Source: Prevotella sp. CAG:1320
Lineage (GTDB): Bacteria; Bacteroidota; Bacteroidia; Bacteroidales; Bacteroidaceae
Direction: 5' to 3'
DNA: 12,380 nt
Assembly: GCA_000435635.1 (NCBI GenBank)
Contig: FR882153.1
Coordinates: forward strand, 41,588 to 53,967
In this document: in pieces, positions 1 to 6,258 of the stretch
Layout of the letters: each line of letters starts with the position of its first letter
Position numbering within the stretch: the first letter of the stretch is position 1
Notes under the pieces: generated by a model
Told to the model about the DNA's origin: nothing
Database searches by the model: none
The model's input: only the letters and a program-made list of their open reading frames with translations
Translations under genes and position numbers: made by a program

Positions 1-646
1 CGAGAAATGAATCGGAGGAGAGCTTGGAGAAGTCTGGCTTGAGCAGGAACTCCACGCCCGCCATGGCTCCAGGCAGGGAGCATGAAGCTATCACCAATAT
101 CAAGAGCAGGACGAAAAGCATGGGCATAAGTATCTTGGAGAACCGCTCGATGCCATTGCGCACGCCCTTTACCACTACGAAATGGGTGAGCAAGACAAAG
201 CCCACGCCCCACAGCATGGGGCGCACCAAGTCTGATGAGAACTCCTGGAAATAATTGGCCACGAATTGCGCATCTCCTTTCAGTTCACCCATGATGCTTG
301 CGAAGAGATATTGCATGCACCATCCTGCCACTACGGCGTAGAAGCCCAGGATGAGCATGGAGGTGACCATGCCTACATAGCCAATGGCACCCCATCCTTC
401 TCCCTTGGAAAGAGAACGATATGCCCTGGCGGCATTGGAGGCGGAATGACGCCCCACGATGAATTCGGCTACCATGCCAGGAATACCAAGGATGAACACG
501 CACACTAGGTATACCAATATGAATGCGGCACCACCATTTTCTCCCGTGAGATAAGGGAAGCGCCAAATATTTCCCAAACCCACGGCAGAACCTGCCGTGG
601 CTAACACTACGCCCAATTTGCTGGCGAAACTACCTCTGTTTTCCAT
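1..646 (-). CDS. NSS/SNF family sodium-dependent transporter, 3' part missing (downstream paralogue)
   Basis: The C-terminal part lies beyond the left edge; about 215 residues are present, from ATG at 644-646 (MENRGSFASKLGVV). The protein is a multi-span inner-membrane symporter that would couple sodium entry to uptake of an amino acid or similar small substrate. Residues about 10-32 carry the family's unwound TM1 signature (ATAGSAVGLGNIWRFPY), which in LeuT and MhsT lines the substrate and sodium sites. Later hydrophobic blocks and the KGVRNGIERFSKILMP stretch also match the family. Counting by eye, it is about 60% identical to the intact NSS gene immediately upstream, with a 27-bp gap between them, so the two are a tandem duplication and probably co-transcribed. 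The substrate cannot be told from sequence. The family call is secure; whether the gene is intact outside the window is unknown. Confidence 0.95.
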   Translation of the reverse strand, partial: MENRGSFASKLGVVLATAGSAVGLGNIWRFPYLTGENGGAAFILVYLVCVFILGIPGMVAEFIVGRHSASNAARAYRSLSKGEGWGAIGYVGMVTSMLILGFYAVVAGWCMQYLFASIMGELKGDAQFVANYFQEFSSDLVRPMLWGVGFVLLTHFVVVKGVRNGIERFSKILMPMLFVLLLILVIASCSLPGAMAGVEFLLKPDFSKLSSDSFL

Positions 647-673
647 GGTGATAGTTGATGATAAAACTAGATT

Positions 674-2038
674 TTATATAAGCCCAAATTGATGCAGGAA
701 GACACACAAGATGAGTAACGGACAGACAAAGCGCACAAAGAAGCGGTAAATGCCCAGATATCGGCCTGTGGAAAGTGTTCCCCAGTTGGTGAATTCCTCT
801 TCAACTACTTTCTTGGGTACATACCAGCCCACGAAAAGGCACATCAGGAAACCTGCCAAAGGCAACATGAATTGCCCCGTGACGTAATCCAATGCGTCGA
901 AGAGCGATTTGCCCCCTATGGAGAGTCCATCCCATATACCCAAGGAAAGGGAACATAAAGTTCCTACGGCACAACAGGTAACAGTGACTAGCAATGCTCC
1001 CCACTTGCGGGAGATATGTAGCTCTTCCGTAACGAAGGCGGTATTTACTTCATGCAACGACATCAGCGAAGTGAGGGCGGCAAGGGAAAGCAGTACATAG
1101 AATAGCAATCCTACCACCCAGCCCAAGGCGGGCATGAAGGCGAAAGCCTGATTGAATACGTTGGGAAGTGTAATGAAGATGAGGGAGGGGCCGCTGTCGG
1201 GAGAGATACCCGCGGAGAAAGCCGCGGGGAATATCATCATGCCCGCGAGTACGGCTACCAATGTGTCAATGACAGATATCTGAATGGCTGCTTTTCCCAT
1301 GTGGGTCTGTCGGGAAAAATAGGAAGCGTAGGTACATAGACATCCCATGGCGATGCTCAAGGAGTAGAATGCTTGCCCCAGCGCGCTGAGGAAAACATTG
1401 CTGGACACCTTGGAGAAGTCTGGTTTGAAAAGGAACGTCAGGCCCTTGTCGGCGTTGGGAAGCAGGCAAGAGCATACTACTACCACCAAAAGCAGGATAA
1501 AGAGGGTGGGCATCATGAGCTTGGATGCTTTCTCGATGCCATTGCGTATGCCATGGACAATGATGAAATGGGTAGCCAGGAAAATGACCACAGTCCAGAA
1601 TATGGGTCTTATTGGCGATGCCACGAAAGCGTTGAAGTAGTCCACTACATAAGCGGGGTCTCCCTTGAGTTCGCCCACAATGGAGGCGTAAATATAATTG
1701 AGACACCAGCCGGTCACTACGGCGTAGTAACCTGTGATGAGATATCCTGTAAGTACCTCAAGATAACCCACCCATCGCCAAGCCGTTCCGTTAGCCAGCT
1801 TGGTGTAGGCTCTCGCGGTGTTGGAAGCACCTCTGCGCCCGATGATGAACTCGCTGATCATACAGGGAATACCGAGTGCCAAGACGCATGCGATATATAT
1901 CAAAATGAAGGCCGCTCCACCATTTTCGCCGGCAAGATAGGGAAAACGCCAGATGTTTCCCAGGCCTACAGCCGAGCCAGCCGTTGCCAATACGACACCA
2001 AGCCTGCTGCCAAAGTTCGCTCTACCAGTATCTGCCAT
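674..2038 (-). CDS. NSS/SNF family sodium-dependent transporter (upstream paralogue)
   Basis: A complete 454-residue inner-membrane symporter of the neurotransmitter:sodium symporter family, near the usual length of bacterial 11-span members such as MhsT. The TM1 signature GSAVGLGNIWRFPY is at residues about 21-34. A TM6-like segment (YSLSIAMGCLCTYASYF), a TM7 segment with an acidic residue (VIDTLVAVLAG) and a TM8 segment (LAALTSLMSLHEV) follow in family order. It ends in a hydrophobic span and no long cytoplasmic tail. By family knowledge it imports an amino acid or related solute driven by sodium; the actual substrate is unknown. It starts at ATG 2036-2038, about 48 bp downstream of a weak -7-like element, and leads a two-gene unit with its paralogue. 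Substrate divergence between the two copies would explain keeping both, but that is inference. Confidence 0.97.
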   Translation of the reverse strand: MADTGRANFGSRLGVVLATAGSAVGLGNIWRFPYLAGENGGAAFILIYIACVLALGIPCMISEFIIGRRGASNTARAYTKLANGTAWRWVGYLEVLTGYLITGYYAVVTGWCLNYIYASIVGELKGDPAYVVDYFNAFVASPIRPIFWTVVIFLATHFIIVHGIRNGIEKASKLMMPTLFILLLVVVVCSCLLPNADKGLTFLFKPDFSKVSSNVFLSALGQAFYSLSIAMGCLCTYASYFSRQTHMGKAAIQISVIDTLVAVLAGMMIFPAAFSAGISPDSGPSLIFITLPNVFNQAFAFMPALGWVVGLLFYVLLSLAALTSLMSLHEVNTAFVTEELHISRKWGALLVTVTCCAVGTLCSLSLGIWDGLSIGGKSLFDALDYVTGQFMLPLAGFLMCLFVGWYVPKKVVEEEFTNWGTLSTGRYLGIYRFFVRFVCPLLILCVFLHQFGLI

Positions 2039-2057
2039 AATTGTTAATTTTCTGTTC

Positions 2058-2067
2058 TCTTATAAGA
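2058..2067. promoter_or_regulatory. 10-bp perfect palindrome in the 5' leader of the transporter pair
   Basis: TCTTATAAGA is its own reverse complement. It lies between the weak -7-like element and the ATG of the first NSS gene, 20-29 bp upstream of that start. It might be a small operator, but it is short and AT-rich, so chance is a fair explanation. Confidence 0.2.
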
Positions 2068-2085
2068 AATTTACTTGAGTCAACG

Positions 2086-2093
2086 CGAAAATA
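2086..2093 (-). promoter_or_regulatory. Weak -7-like element for the NSS transporter pair
   Basis: On the minus strand the sequence reads TATTTTCG, one mismatch from the Bacteroidetes -7 consensus TAnnTTTG. It lies 48 bp upstream of the NSS start. No TTTG -33 box is present at the usual spacing. It sits back to back with the VanZ -7 element at 2106-2113, so the two divergent promoters would be only about 12 bp apart. Confidence 0.3.
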
Positions 2094-2105
2094 CAAATTA
2101 TTTTG

Positions 2106-2113
2106 TACTTTTG
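2106..2113 (+). promoter_or_regulatory. Bacteroidetes -7 element for the VanZ-like gene
   Basis: TACTTTTG matches TAnnTTTG exactly and is followed by CG, ending 30 bp before the VanZ-like ATG. A good TTTG -33 box is not seen 19-21 bp upstream, so only the -7 half is supported. The expected leader is roughly 20-25 bases. It contains a two-codon open frame (ATG CCA TAA at 2134-2142) ending one base before the real start. Confidence 0.5.
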
Positions 2114-2143
2114 CGTCATATTAGTAAGTAAAAATGCCATAAG

Positions 2144-2542
2144 ATGTGTCATTTCATCAGAAAATATCCCCTTTCACTCTTGATTTGTGTCGCGATATGG
2201 ATACTATGTTTCATTGATATTCCAGAGACCCCTCTTGACAATGTGTCGCTCATAGACAAGTGGACACATATCGTGATGTATCTGGGACTATGTCTCGTCT
2301 TGTGGTGGGAGTACGTACGTGCGCACGCATATATATATAATAAGGTGTGGGCCGCTATAGGAGGGTGTCTACTTCCCATGCTGATGGGTGGAGTGATAGA
2401 GATATTGCAGGCCTATTGCACAGGTGGTAGGCGCAGTGGTGACTGGATAGACTTCCTGGCCGACGCGGTAGGAGTGTTGTTGGCGCAACTTATCTGTATT
2501 CCTCTGGCACGTCGTCTCGCCAAGCGGCATAAGGGAAGGTAA
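2144..2542 (+). CDS. VanZ-like family small membrane protein
   Basis: A 132-residue integral membrane protein with about four hydrophobic spans (residues roughly 8-24, 42-56, 68-88 and 104-120). It carries the conserved VanZ-like signature: D38-K-W-T-H42 at the start of the second span, GGVIEILQ at 82-89 (E86, Q89), and the polar loop R97-SGDWIDFLAD at 97-106. VanZ itself lowers teicoplanin susceptibility by an unclear mechanism; most single-domain homologues in Bacteroidetes have no known role, and nothing here suggests a resistance gene cluster. It stands alone on the plus strand. Its 3' end runs 53 bp into the 3' end of the convergent CYTH gene, and no terminator is seen after its stop. 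A 29-base perfectly alternating purine-pyrimidine tract lies within it. Confidence 0.9.
   Translation: MCHFIRKYPLSLLICVAIWILCFIDIPETPLDNVSLIDKWTHIVMYLGLCLVLWWEYVRAHAYIYNKVWAAIGGCLLPMLMGGVIEILQAYCTGGRRSGDWIDFLADAVGVLLAQLICIPLARRLAKRHKGR
2311..2339. repeat. 29-base alternating purine-pyrimidine tract
   Basis: Every base from 2311 to 2339 alternates purine and pyrimidine: a GTAC/CGTG/CGCACG portion followed by an (AT)n portion. It includes the 10-bp palindrome CGTGCGCACG at 2318-2327. It encodes part of the loop after the second span of the VanZ-like protein (YVRAHAYIY). Such tracts are known to favour Z-DNA or cruciform extrusion under negative supercoiling; any effect here is inference. Confidence 0.6.
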
Positions 2543-2990
2543 GGAGCGACGAGTTATAGTAGCGGCGGTCACCCGTGACCTCTGGTCCCAAGAAGTCTGG
2601 TTTATCGAAAGTCTCGTTGGGGTCGGCTAATTCCACCTCCGCTATTACGAGTCCCTCATTGTTCCCATGGAATTCATCTACTTCGTAGGTGTGATTGCCA
2701 CAACGCACTAAATAGCGATGTTTGTCAATGACACCGCCTTGGCAGAGCGCTAATAGTTGGGAGGCTTCCTCCAAGGAAATCTCTTTCTCGAACTCATAAC
2801 GGGAAAGGCCGCCATCAGTGGAATGGCTCTTGATGGTGAGGAAGGCTTGTTCGTCACGTAAGCGGATGCGTATCGTAACTCCTTGGGCGGGGATGTATCC
2901 CTGCTGGATGTGGCTGCGTGAAAAGGCGATGTCACGATAGGCACCGCCTTTATGAACCAAGAATTTGCGTTCTATCTCTAGCCCACTCAT
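2490..2990 (-). CDS. CYTH domain protein (triphosphate tunnel metalloenzyme family)
   Basis: A 166-residue single-domain CYTH protein, expected to be cytosolic. The N-terminal ExExK signature is at residues 5-9 (EIERKF). Alternating charged residues that line the tunnel in this family follow: R41 and R43 (TIRIRLR), K54 (LTIKS), E66/E68 (YEFEKEIS), R92 (DKHRYLV), D105 (YEVDEF), and E118 and E120 (IAEVEL). Single-domain bacterial relatives act on inorganic triphosphate or related phosphate compounds, so a metal-dependent triphosphatase is likelier than adenylate cyclase; the substrate is not proven. The ATG at 2988-2990 overlaps the stop of the small membrane protein upstream (ATGA), suggesting translational coupling. 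The last 17 codons overlap the convergent VanZ-like gene. It ends the probable operon begun by the acyl-CoA synthetase. Confidence 0.93.
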   Translation of the reverse strand: MSGLEIERKFLVHKGGAYRDIAFSRSHIQQGYIPAQGVTIRIRLRDEQAFLTIKSHSTDGGLSRYEFEKEISLEEASQLLALCQGGVIDKHRYLVRCGNHTYEVDEFHGNNEGLVIAEVELADPNETFDKPDFLGPEVTGDRRYYNSSLLTFPYAAWRDDVPEEYR

Positions 2991-3139
2991 GAGGCAAGGA
3001 TAACAGAATAAATCATGAAGGCTACCGCCAGTGCCACCAAGACACCGAAGATCCAGTTGACAACTTTTTTCCCTTTTTCCTCTTGGCGTTTCTCATAGGC
3101 CGCGCGCTTAGATTTTCTCAATGTGTTATTAGAGCTCAT
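2987..3139 (-). CDS. Small single-span membrane protein, 50 residues, function unknown
   Basis: A short gene reading MSSNNTLRKSKRAAYEKRQE and onward. The first 25 residues are strongly basic and hydrophilic. Residues about 26-50 form one hydrophobic span (VVNWIFGVLVALAVAFMIYS, then VILAS and stop). A positive N-terminus before a single span predicts a cytoplasmic N-terminus and a membrane anchor, with almost nothing on the far side. It lies 37 bp after the prfB stop, and its TGA overlaps the CYTH ATG by four bases, which argues it is translated. I do not recognise the family. It could tether or modulate the CYTH enzyme, but that is inference from coupling alone. Confidence 0.75.
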   Translation of the reverse strand: MSSNNTLRKSKRAAYEKRQEEKGKKVVNWIFGVLVALAVAFMIYSVILAS

Positions 3140-3176
3140 AGTGTTTTGTGTTTATTAAAGGTTATACGATTGGAGG

Positions 3177-4301
3177 TTATGCTTGTTCTTCAGAAATGGG
3201 AAATTCCATGAGGTATGCCTTAATGAAACCATCAATTTTTCCATCCATCACGCCATCCACGTCAGATGTTTGGTAATTCGTGCGGTGGTCTTTCACCCTT
3301 CGGTCATCGAAAACATAGCTGCGGATTTGGCTTCCCCATTCTATTTTCTTCTTTCCCGCCTCTATCTTGGCCTGTTCTTCCATGCGTTTTTTCATGGCTC
3401 GGTCGTAGAGTTGGCTCTTTAAGAGCAACATGGCTTTCGCCCTGTTCTTGGGCTGGTCCCGGGTTTCGGTGTTTTCTATCAATATTTCTTCTTCCTCGCC
3501 AGTATCTGGATCTTGGTAAAGGTATCTTAGACGAACGCCGGATTCCACTTTGTTGACATTCTGTCCACCCGCTCCACTGGAACGGAAAGTGTCCCAGGAA
3601 ACCCGCGCGGGGTCTACATAAACTTCAATGGTGTCATCTACCAAGGGGGTGACGAAGACACTTGCGAAACTGGTCATGCGCTTACCTTGGGCATTGAAGG
3701 GAGATACACGTACAAGGCGGTGGACTCCGTTCTCGCTTTTTAGGTAGCCATAGGCGTACTCACCGCCTTCAATGGTCATGGTGACGCTCTTGATGCCAGC
3801 CTCGTCGCCATCCTGCAGATCGGTGATAGTACACTTGTAGCCATGCGCTTCTGCCCAACGCATATACATGCGCATAAGCATGGAAGCCCAGTCTTGGCTT
3901 TCCGTGCCACCAGCCCCTGAGTTGATTTTCAGCACGCAGTCCATGGGGTCTTCCTCTTGGCGCAACATATTGCGCAACTCTAGTGCCTCAATGGCTTCGA
4001 TGGCCTTGGCATAATCGGCGTCCACTTCCTCCTCAGGCACCATCCCTTCTTTATGGTATTCGAAAGCAAGGCTTAGCTCGTCAGCGAATTGTCGTACTTC
4101 TTGGTAGCCTTTGAGCCATTTCTCAATAGCCTTCACCTTTTTCATTTGTTCTTGCGCCCGAGTGGCGTCTTCCCAAAAGTCGGGTGCTTGGGTGCGCAAT
4201 TGCTCCTCTTCGAATTCAATCTTTTTTTTGTCAATGTTCAAATAGCGGTGCAATGCGTCGGCACGCTCCATGACGTCTTTCAGTTGGTCTGCTGTTATCA
4301 T
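3177..4301 (-). CDS. prfB: Peptide chain release factor 2 (RF2), no frameshift site
   Basis: RF2 ends translation at UAA and UGA codons and triggers peptide release on the ribosome. From the ATG at 4299-4301 it is 374 residues, close to the usual length. The stop-recognition tripeptide SPF is at residues about 200-202 (RLVRVSPFNAQGKRMTS), which distinguishes RF2 from RF1 (PxT). The catalytic GGQ is at about 245-247 (SSGAGGQNVNKVESGVRL). The C-terminal WGSQIRSYVFDDRRVKDHRT stretch is typical. In Escherichia coli an in-frame UGA near codon 26 demands a +1 frameshift; here the matching place reads CGC TAT TTG AAC ATT GAC in one open frame, so no such autoregulation is seen. A TTG two codons upstream could also start the frame, but ATG is preferred. 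It follows the acyl-CoA synthetase by 24 bp. Confidence 0.98.
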   Translation of the reverse strand: MITADQLKDVMERADALHRYLNIDKKKIEFEEEQLRTQAPDFWEDATRAQEQMKKVKAIEKWLKGYQEVRQFADELSLAFEYHKEGMVPEEEVDADYAKAIEAIEALELRNMLRQEEDPMDCVLKINSGAGGTESQDWASMLMRMYMRWAEAHGYKCTITDLQDGDEAGIKSVTMTIEGGEYAYGYLKSENGVHRLVRVSPFNAQGKRMTSFASVFVTPLVDDTIEVYVDPARVSWDTFRSSGAGGQNVNKVESGVRLRYLYQDPDTGEEEEILIENTETRDQPKNRAKAMLLLKSQLYDRAMKKRMEEQAKIEAGKKKIEWGSQIRSYVFDDRRVKDHRTNYQTSDVDGVMDGKIDGFIKAYLMEFPISEEQA

Positions 4302-4325
4302 TGTCAATTTTCACTTTTTCCAGGT

Positions 4326-6149
4326 CTAAACCATGATGGGGTCTTCTTCATACATGGCCTCGATTAGTTCTTTGTAATTCTCGTTGATGACGGAACGCCT
4401 TATTTTCAGCGTGTTTGTCAGTTCGCCAGACTCCATGGAGAAATGGCGGGGCAAGAGCGTGATGCGCTTGATTTGCTCATATTGGGAAAGAGGCTGCTGC
4501 AAAGTGTTGACGCGTTCCATCATCATGTCATGCACCTTGGGATTGGCGCAAAGTGACTCGTGGCTGTCAAATGAAAGGCGAGCTTCCCGAGCCCATTCCT
4601 CTAGCATGTTGAACTCGGGAACAATCAGGGCTGAGACGAACTTGCGTTGGTCGGCAATGACAACAACCTGGTCGATAAACCTGTCTACTAACAACATGCC
4701 TTCCACCATCTGCGGAGCGATATATTTCCCGTTGGAGGTCTTGAAGAGATCCTTGATACGTTCTGTCAAGAAGAGTTCGCCGTCCTTTAGATAACCTGCG
4801 TCGCCTGTGCGGAAATATCCTTCCTCATCAAAAGCGTTGGCATTGGTGGTGTCTCTGTGGTAATAGCCTTTGGTGATGGTTGGACCCTTGAGCAAGATTT
4901 CATTGTTCTCACCTATCTTGATTTGTATCCCCTCGATGGGGCGACCTACGGAACCGATGGTGTATGGCTCATCCCTGTGGTCGCAAGAAACGGTGGCCAG
5001 GCTCTCAGTCAAGCCATATCCCACAACCATATGAATGCCTACCGAGTGGACAAACGATTCCACCTCTGGAGAGACATAAGCTCCCGCTGTAGGGAAGATG
5101 TTGGGATTGATGAGGCCTAATTCTTTTCTTACCATGCTGAGGATGGTTTTATTGAGAAACTGGTATTCCATCTCCAGCATGAAAGATGGTTTCTTCCCCG
5201 CGGCCAAACACTTCACATTACGCTTATGGCCTACTTCCAAGGCATGGCGGAATATTTTTTGTTGGGCGGCGCTTGCCCTGTCTATCTTGTTTTGAACCGC
5301 TATGTAGACTTTTTCCCAAAATCTTGGCACGCTGCTCATGCATGTGGGATGGGTTTGGCGCATGCTTTCCTGTATTTCGTGAGGATGGGTGTTGATGATG
5401 AGCTGGGCTCCTTCGCTAAGAGAAAGGTAAGACCATCCTCGCTCGAAAATATGGGTGAATGGCAAAAAATTGATGACCCTGTCCTCTTCTGTTACAGGCA
5501 CGCACTTGTCATTGGCCTCTAATGCCGCGGCATATTGCCCGTAGGTCAACATCACGCCTTTGCTCTCCCCTGTGGTGCCACTTGTGTATAGAATATTGCA
5601 AAGATCGTCATCGTTGGCTTCTGCCATGTGTGTGTCCACGCTTGCCTGTAGGCTTTCGTTGTCGCCCAGTTTCAAGAAGTTGTCAAAATACATTGACACA
5701 GTGTCTTGTGGAGACAGGCGGACACTATTGTCGAATATGACAATGCGGTCGAGAGAGGTACTTGTGGCGAAAACCCGGAATGCCTTGTCATATTGTTCTT
5801 GTTCGCCCACGAAGATGATACGTGCCTTCGCGTCGTTAATGACATATTGCAATTGTTGCTCACTGCTTGTGGCATAGAGCGGCACTGAGATAATCCTGAC
5901 CCCATACGCGCCAAAATCAGTATAGAGGTATTGCACACAGTTTTGCGAGAATACGGCAATCTTTTCTTGAGGGTGTAAATCCAAAGCCATAAAGGCCCGG
6001 CTCACTCTAGACACCTGGAAGGCGAACTCTTTCCAAGTAACCGACTTCCAAACATCGCCGCCGAAAAGTTTATACAGGAGCGCACGACGTTCTCCGTATT
6101 TCTCCGCTTGGCGGTGAATAAGCGCGGAAAGATGGCATTTGGTCTGCAT
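4326..6149 (-). CDS. Long-chain fatty acid-CoA ligase (AMP-binding, FadD/ACSL type)
   Basis: An acyl-activating enzyme of 607 residues that would turn a fatty acid, ATP and CoA into acyl-CoA through an acyl-AMP intermediate, in the cytosol or at the inner membrane. The ATP/AMP motif YTSGTTGESKGVML is at 188-201, GYGLTES at 377-383, YFRTGD at 445-450, and the C-terminal LTNTLKIRR holds the likely catalytic lysine at about 582. Length and layout fit the long-chain ACSL group better than acetyl-CoA synthetase. The open frame extends to an ATG at 6194, but a perfect Bacteroidetes promoter sits at 6173-6203, so that ATG would lie outside the transcript; the start at 6147-6149 (MQTKCHLSALIHRQ) also matches where the family begins. 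It heads a probable operon with prfB, the small membrane protein and CYTH. Confidence 0.95.
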   Translation of the reverse strand: MQTKCHLSALIHRQAEKYGERRALLYKLFGGDVWKSVTWKEFAFQVSRVSRAFMALDLHPQEKIAVFSQNCVQYLYTDFGAYGVRIISVPLYATSSEQQLQYVINDAKARIIFVGEQEQYDKAFRVFATSTSLDRIVIFDNSVRLSPQDTVSMYFDNFLKLGDNESLQASVDTHMAEANDDDLCNILYTSGTTGESKGVMLTYGQYAAALEANDKCVPVTEEDRVINFLPFTHIFERGWSYLSLSEGAQLIINTHPHEIQESMRQTHPTCMSSVPRFWEKVYIAVQNKIDRASAAQQKIFRHALEVGHKRNVKCLAAGKKPSFMLEMEYQFLNKTILSMVRKELGLINPNIFPTAGAYVSPEVESFVHSVGIHMVVGYGLTESLATVSCDHRDEPYTIGSVGRPIEGIQIKIGENNEILLKGPTITKGYYHRDTTNANAFDEEGYFRTGDAGYLKDGELFLTERIKDLFKTSNGKYIAPQMVEGMLLVDRFIDQVVVIADQRKFVSALIVPEFNMLEEWAREARLSFDSHESLCANPKVHDMMMERVNTLQQPLSQYEQIKRITLLPRHFSMESGELTNTLKIRRSVINENYKELIEAMYEEDPIMV

Positions 6150-6172
6150 ATATATTTGAGTTTTGTTGCCCA

Positions 6173-6203
6173 CAAAGATAATATAAATTAACAAGACCGC
6201 AAA
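6173..6203 (-). promoter_or_regulatory. Bacteroidetes primary sigma promoter of the acyl-CoA synthetase/prfB operon
   Basis: Read on the minus strand, TTTG (6203-6200) is followed by exactly 19 bases and then TATCTTTG (6180-6173). This matches the Bacteroidetes -33/-7 consensus (TTTG, 19-21 bases, TAnnTTTG) at every fixed position. The expected start of transcription is about 7 bases further, near 6165, giving a leader of roughly 15 bases before the ATG at 6149. It decides the start of the synthetase. Confidence 0.85.
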
Positions 6204-6246
6204 AAAATATGAAGGTTTTTTTAGCCCGCTTTTCTGGGGAAATTGT

Positions 6247-6254
6247 TATCTTCG
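6247..6254 (+). promoter_or_regulatory. Possible -7 element of the M20 peptidase gene
   Basis: TATCTTCG differs from TAnnTTTG at one position and ends only 4 bases before the ATG at 6259. If used, transcription would begin at or very near the start codon, giving a leaderless or nearly leaderless mRNA. No TTTG box is seen at the usual spacing, so support is modest. Confidence 0.35.
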
Positions 6255-6258
6255 CGTC

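Noticed and set aside
1373..2047. A 224-residue open frame on the plus strand opposite the NSS transporter
   Set aside because: The minus strand encodes a clear, complete transporter in the same place; the antisense frame has no domain character and no promoter.
2144..2542. VanZ-like gene as a glycopeptide resistance determinant
   Set aside because: No vanA/vanH/vanX-type genes are near, and VanZ-like single genes are common in Bacteroidetes without resistance; only the family name can be supported.
2567..2580. Perfect inverted repeat GGTCA-CCCG-TGACC shortly after the VanZ-like stop, as a terminator
   Set aside because: The stem is only 5-6 bp, no T run follows, and it lies in the conserved VTGDRR coding part of the CYTH gene.
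4302..4307. TTG start two codons upstream of the prfB ATG
   Set aside because: An ATG is available two codons later, matching the family start; nothing favours TTG. The same reasoning removes the TTG at 11821-11823 for the TPR gene.
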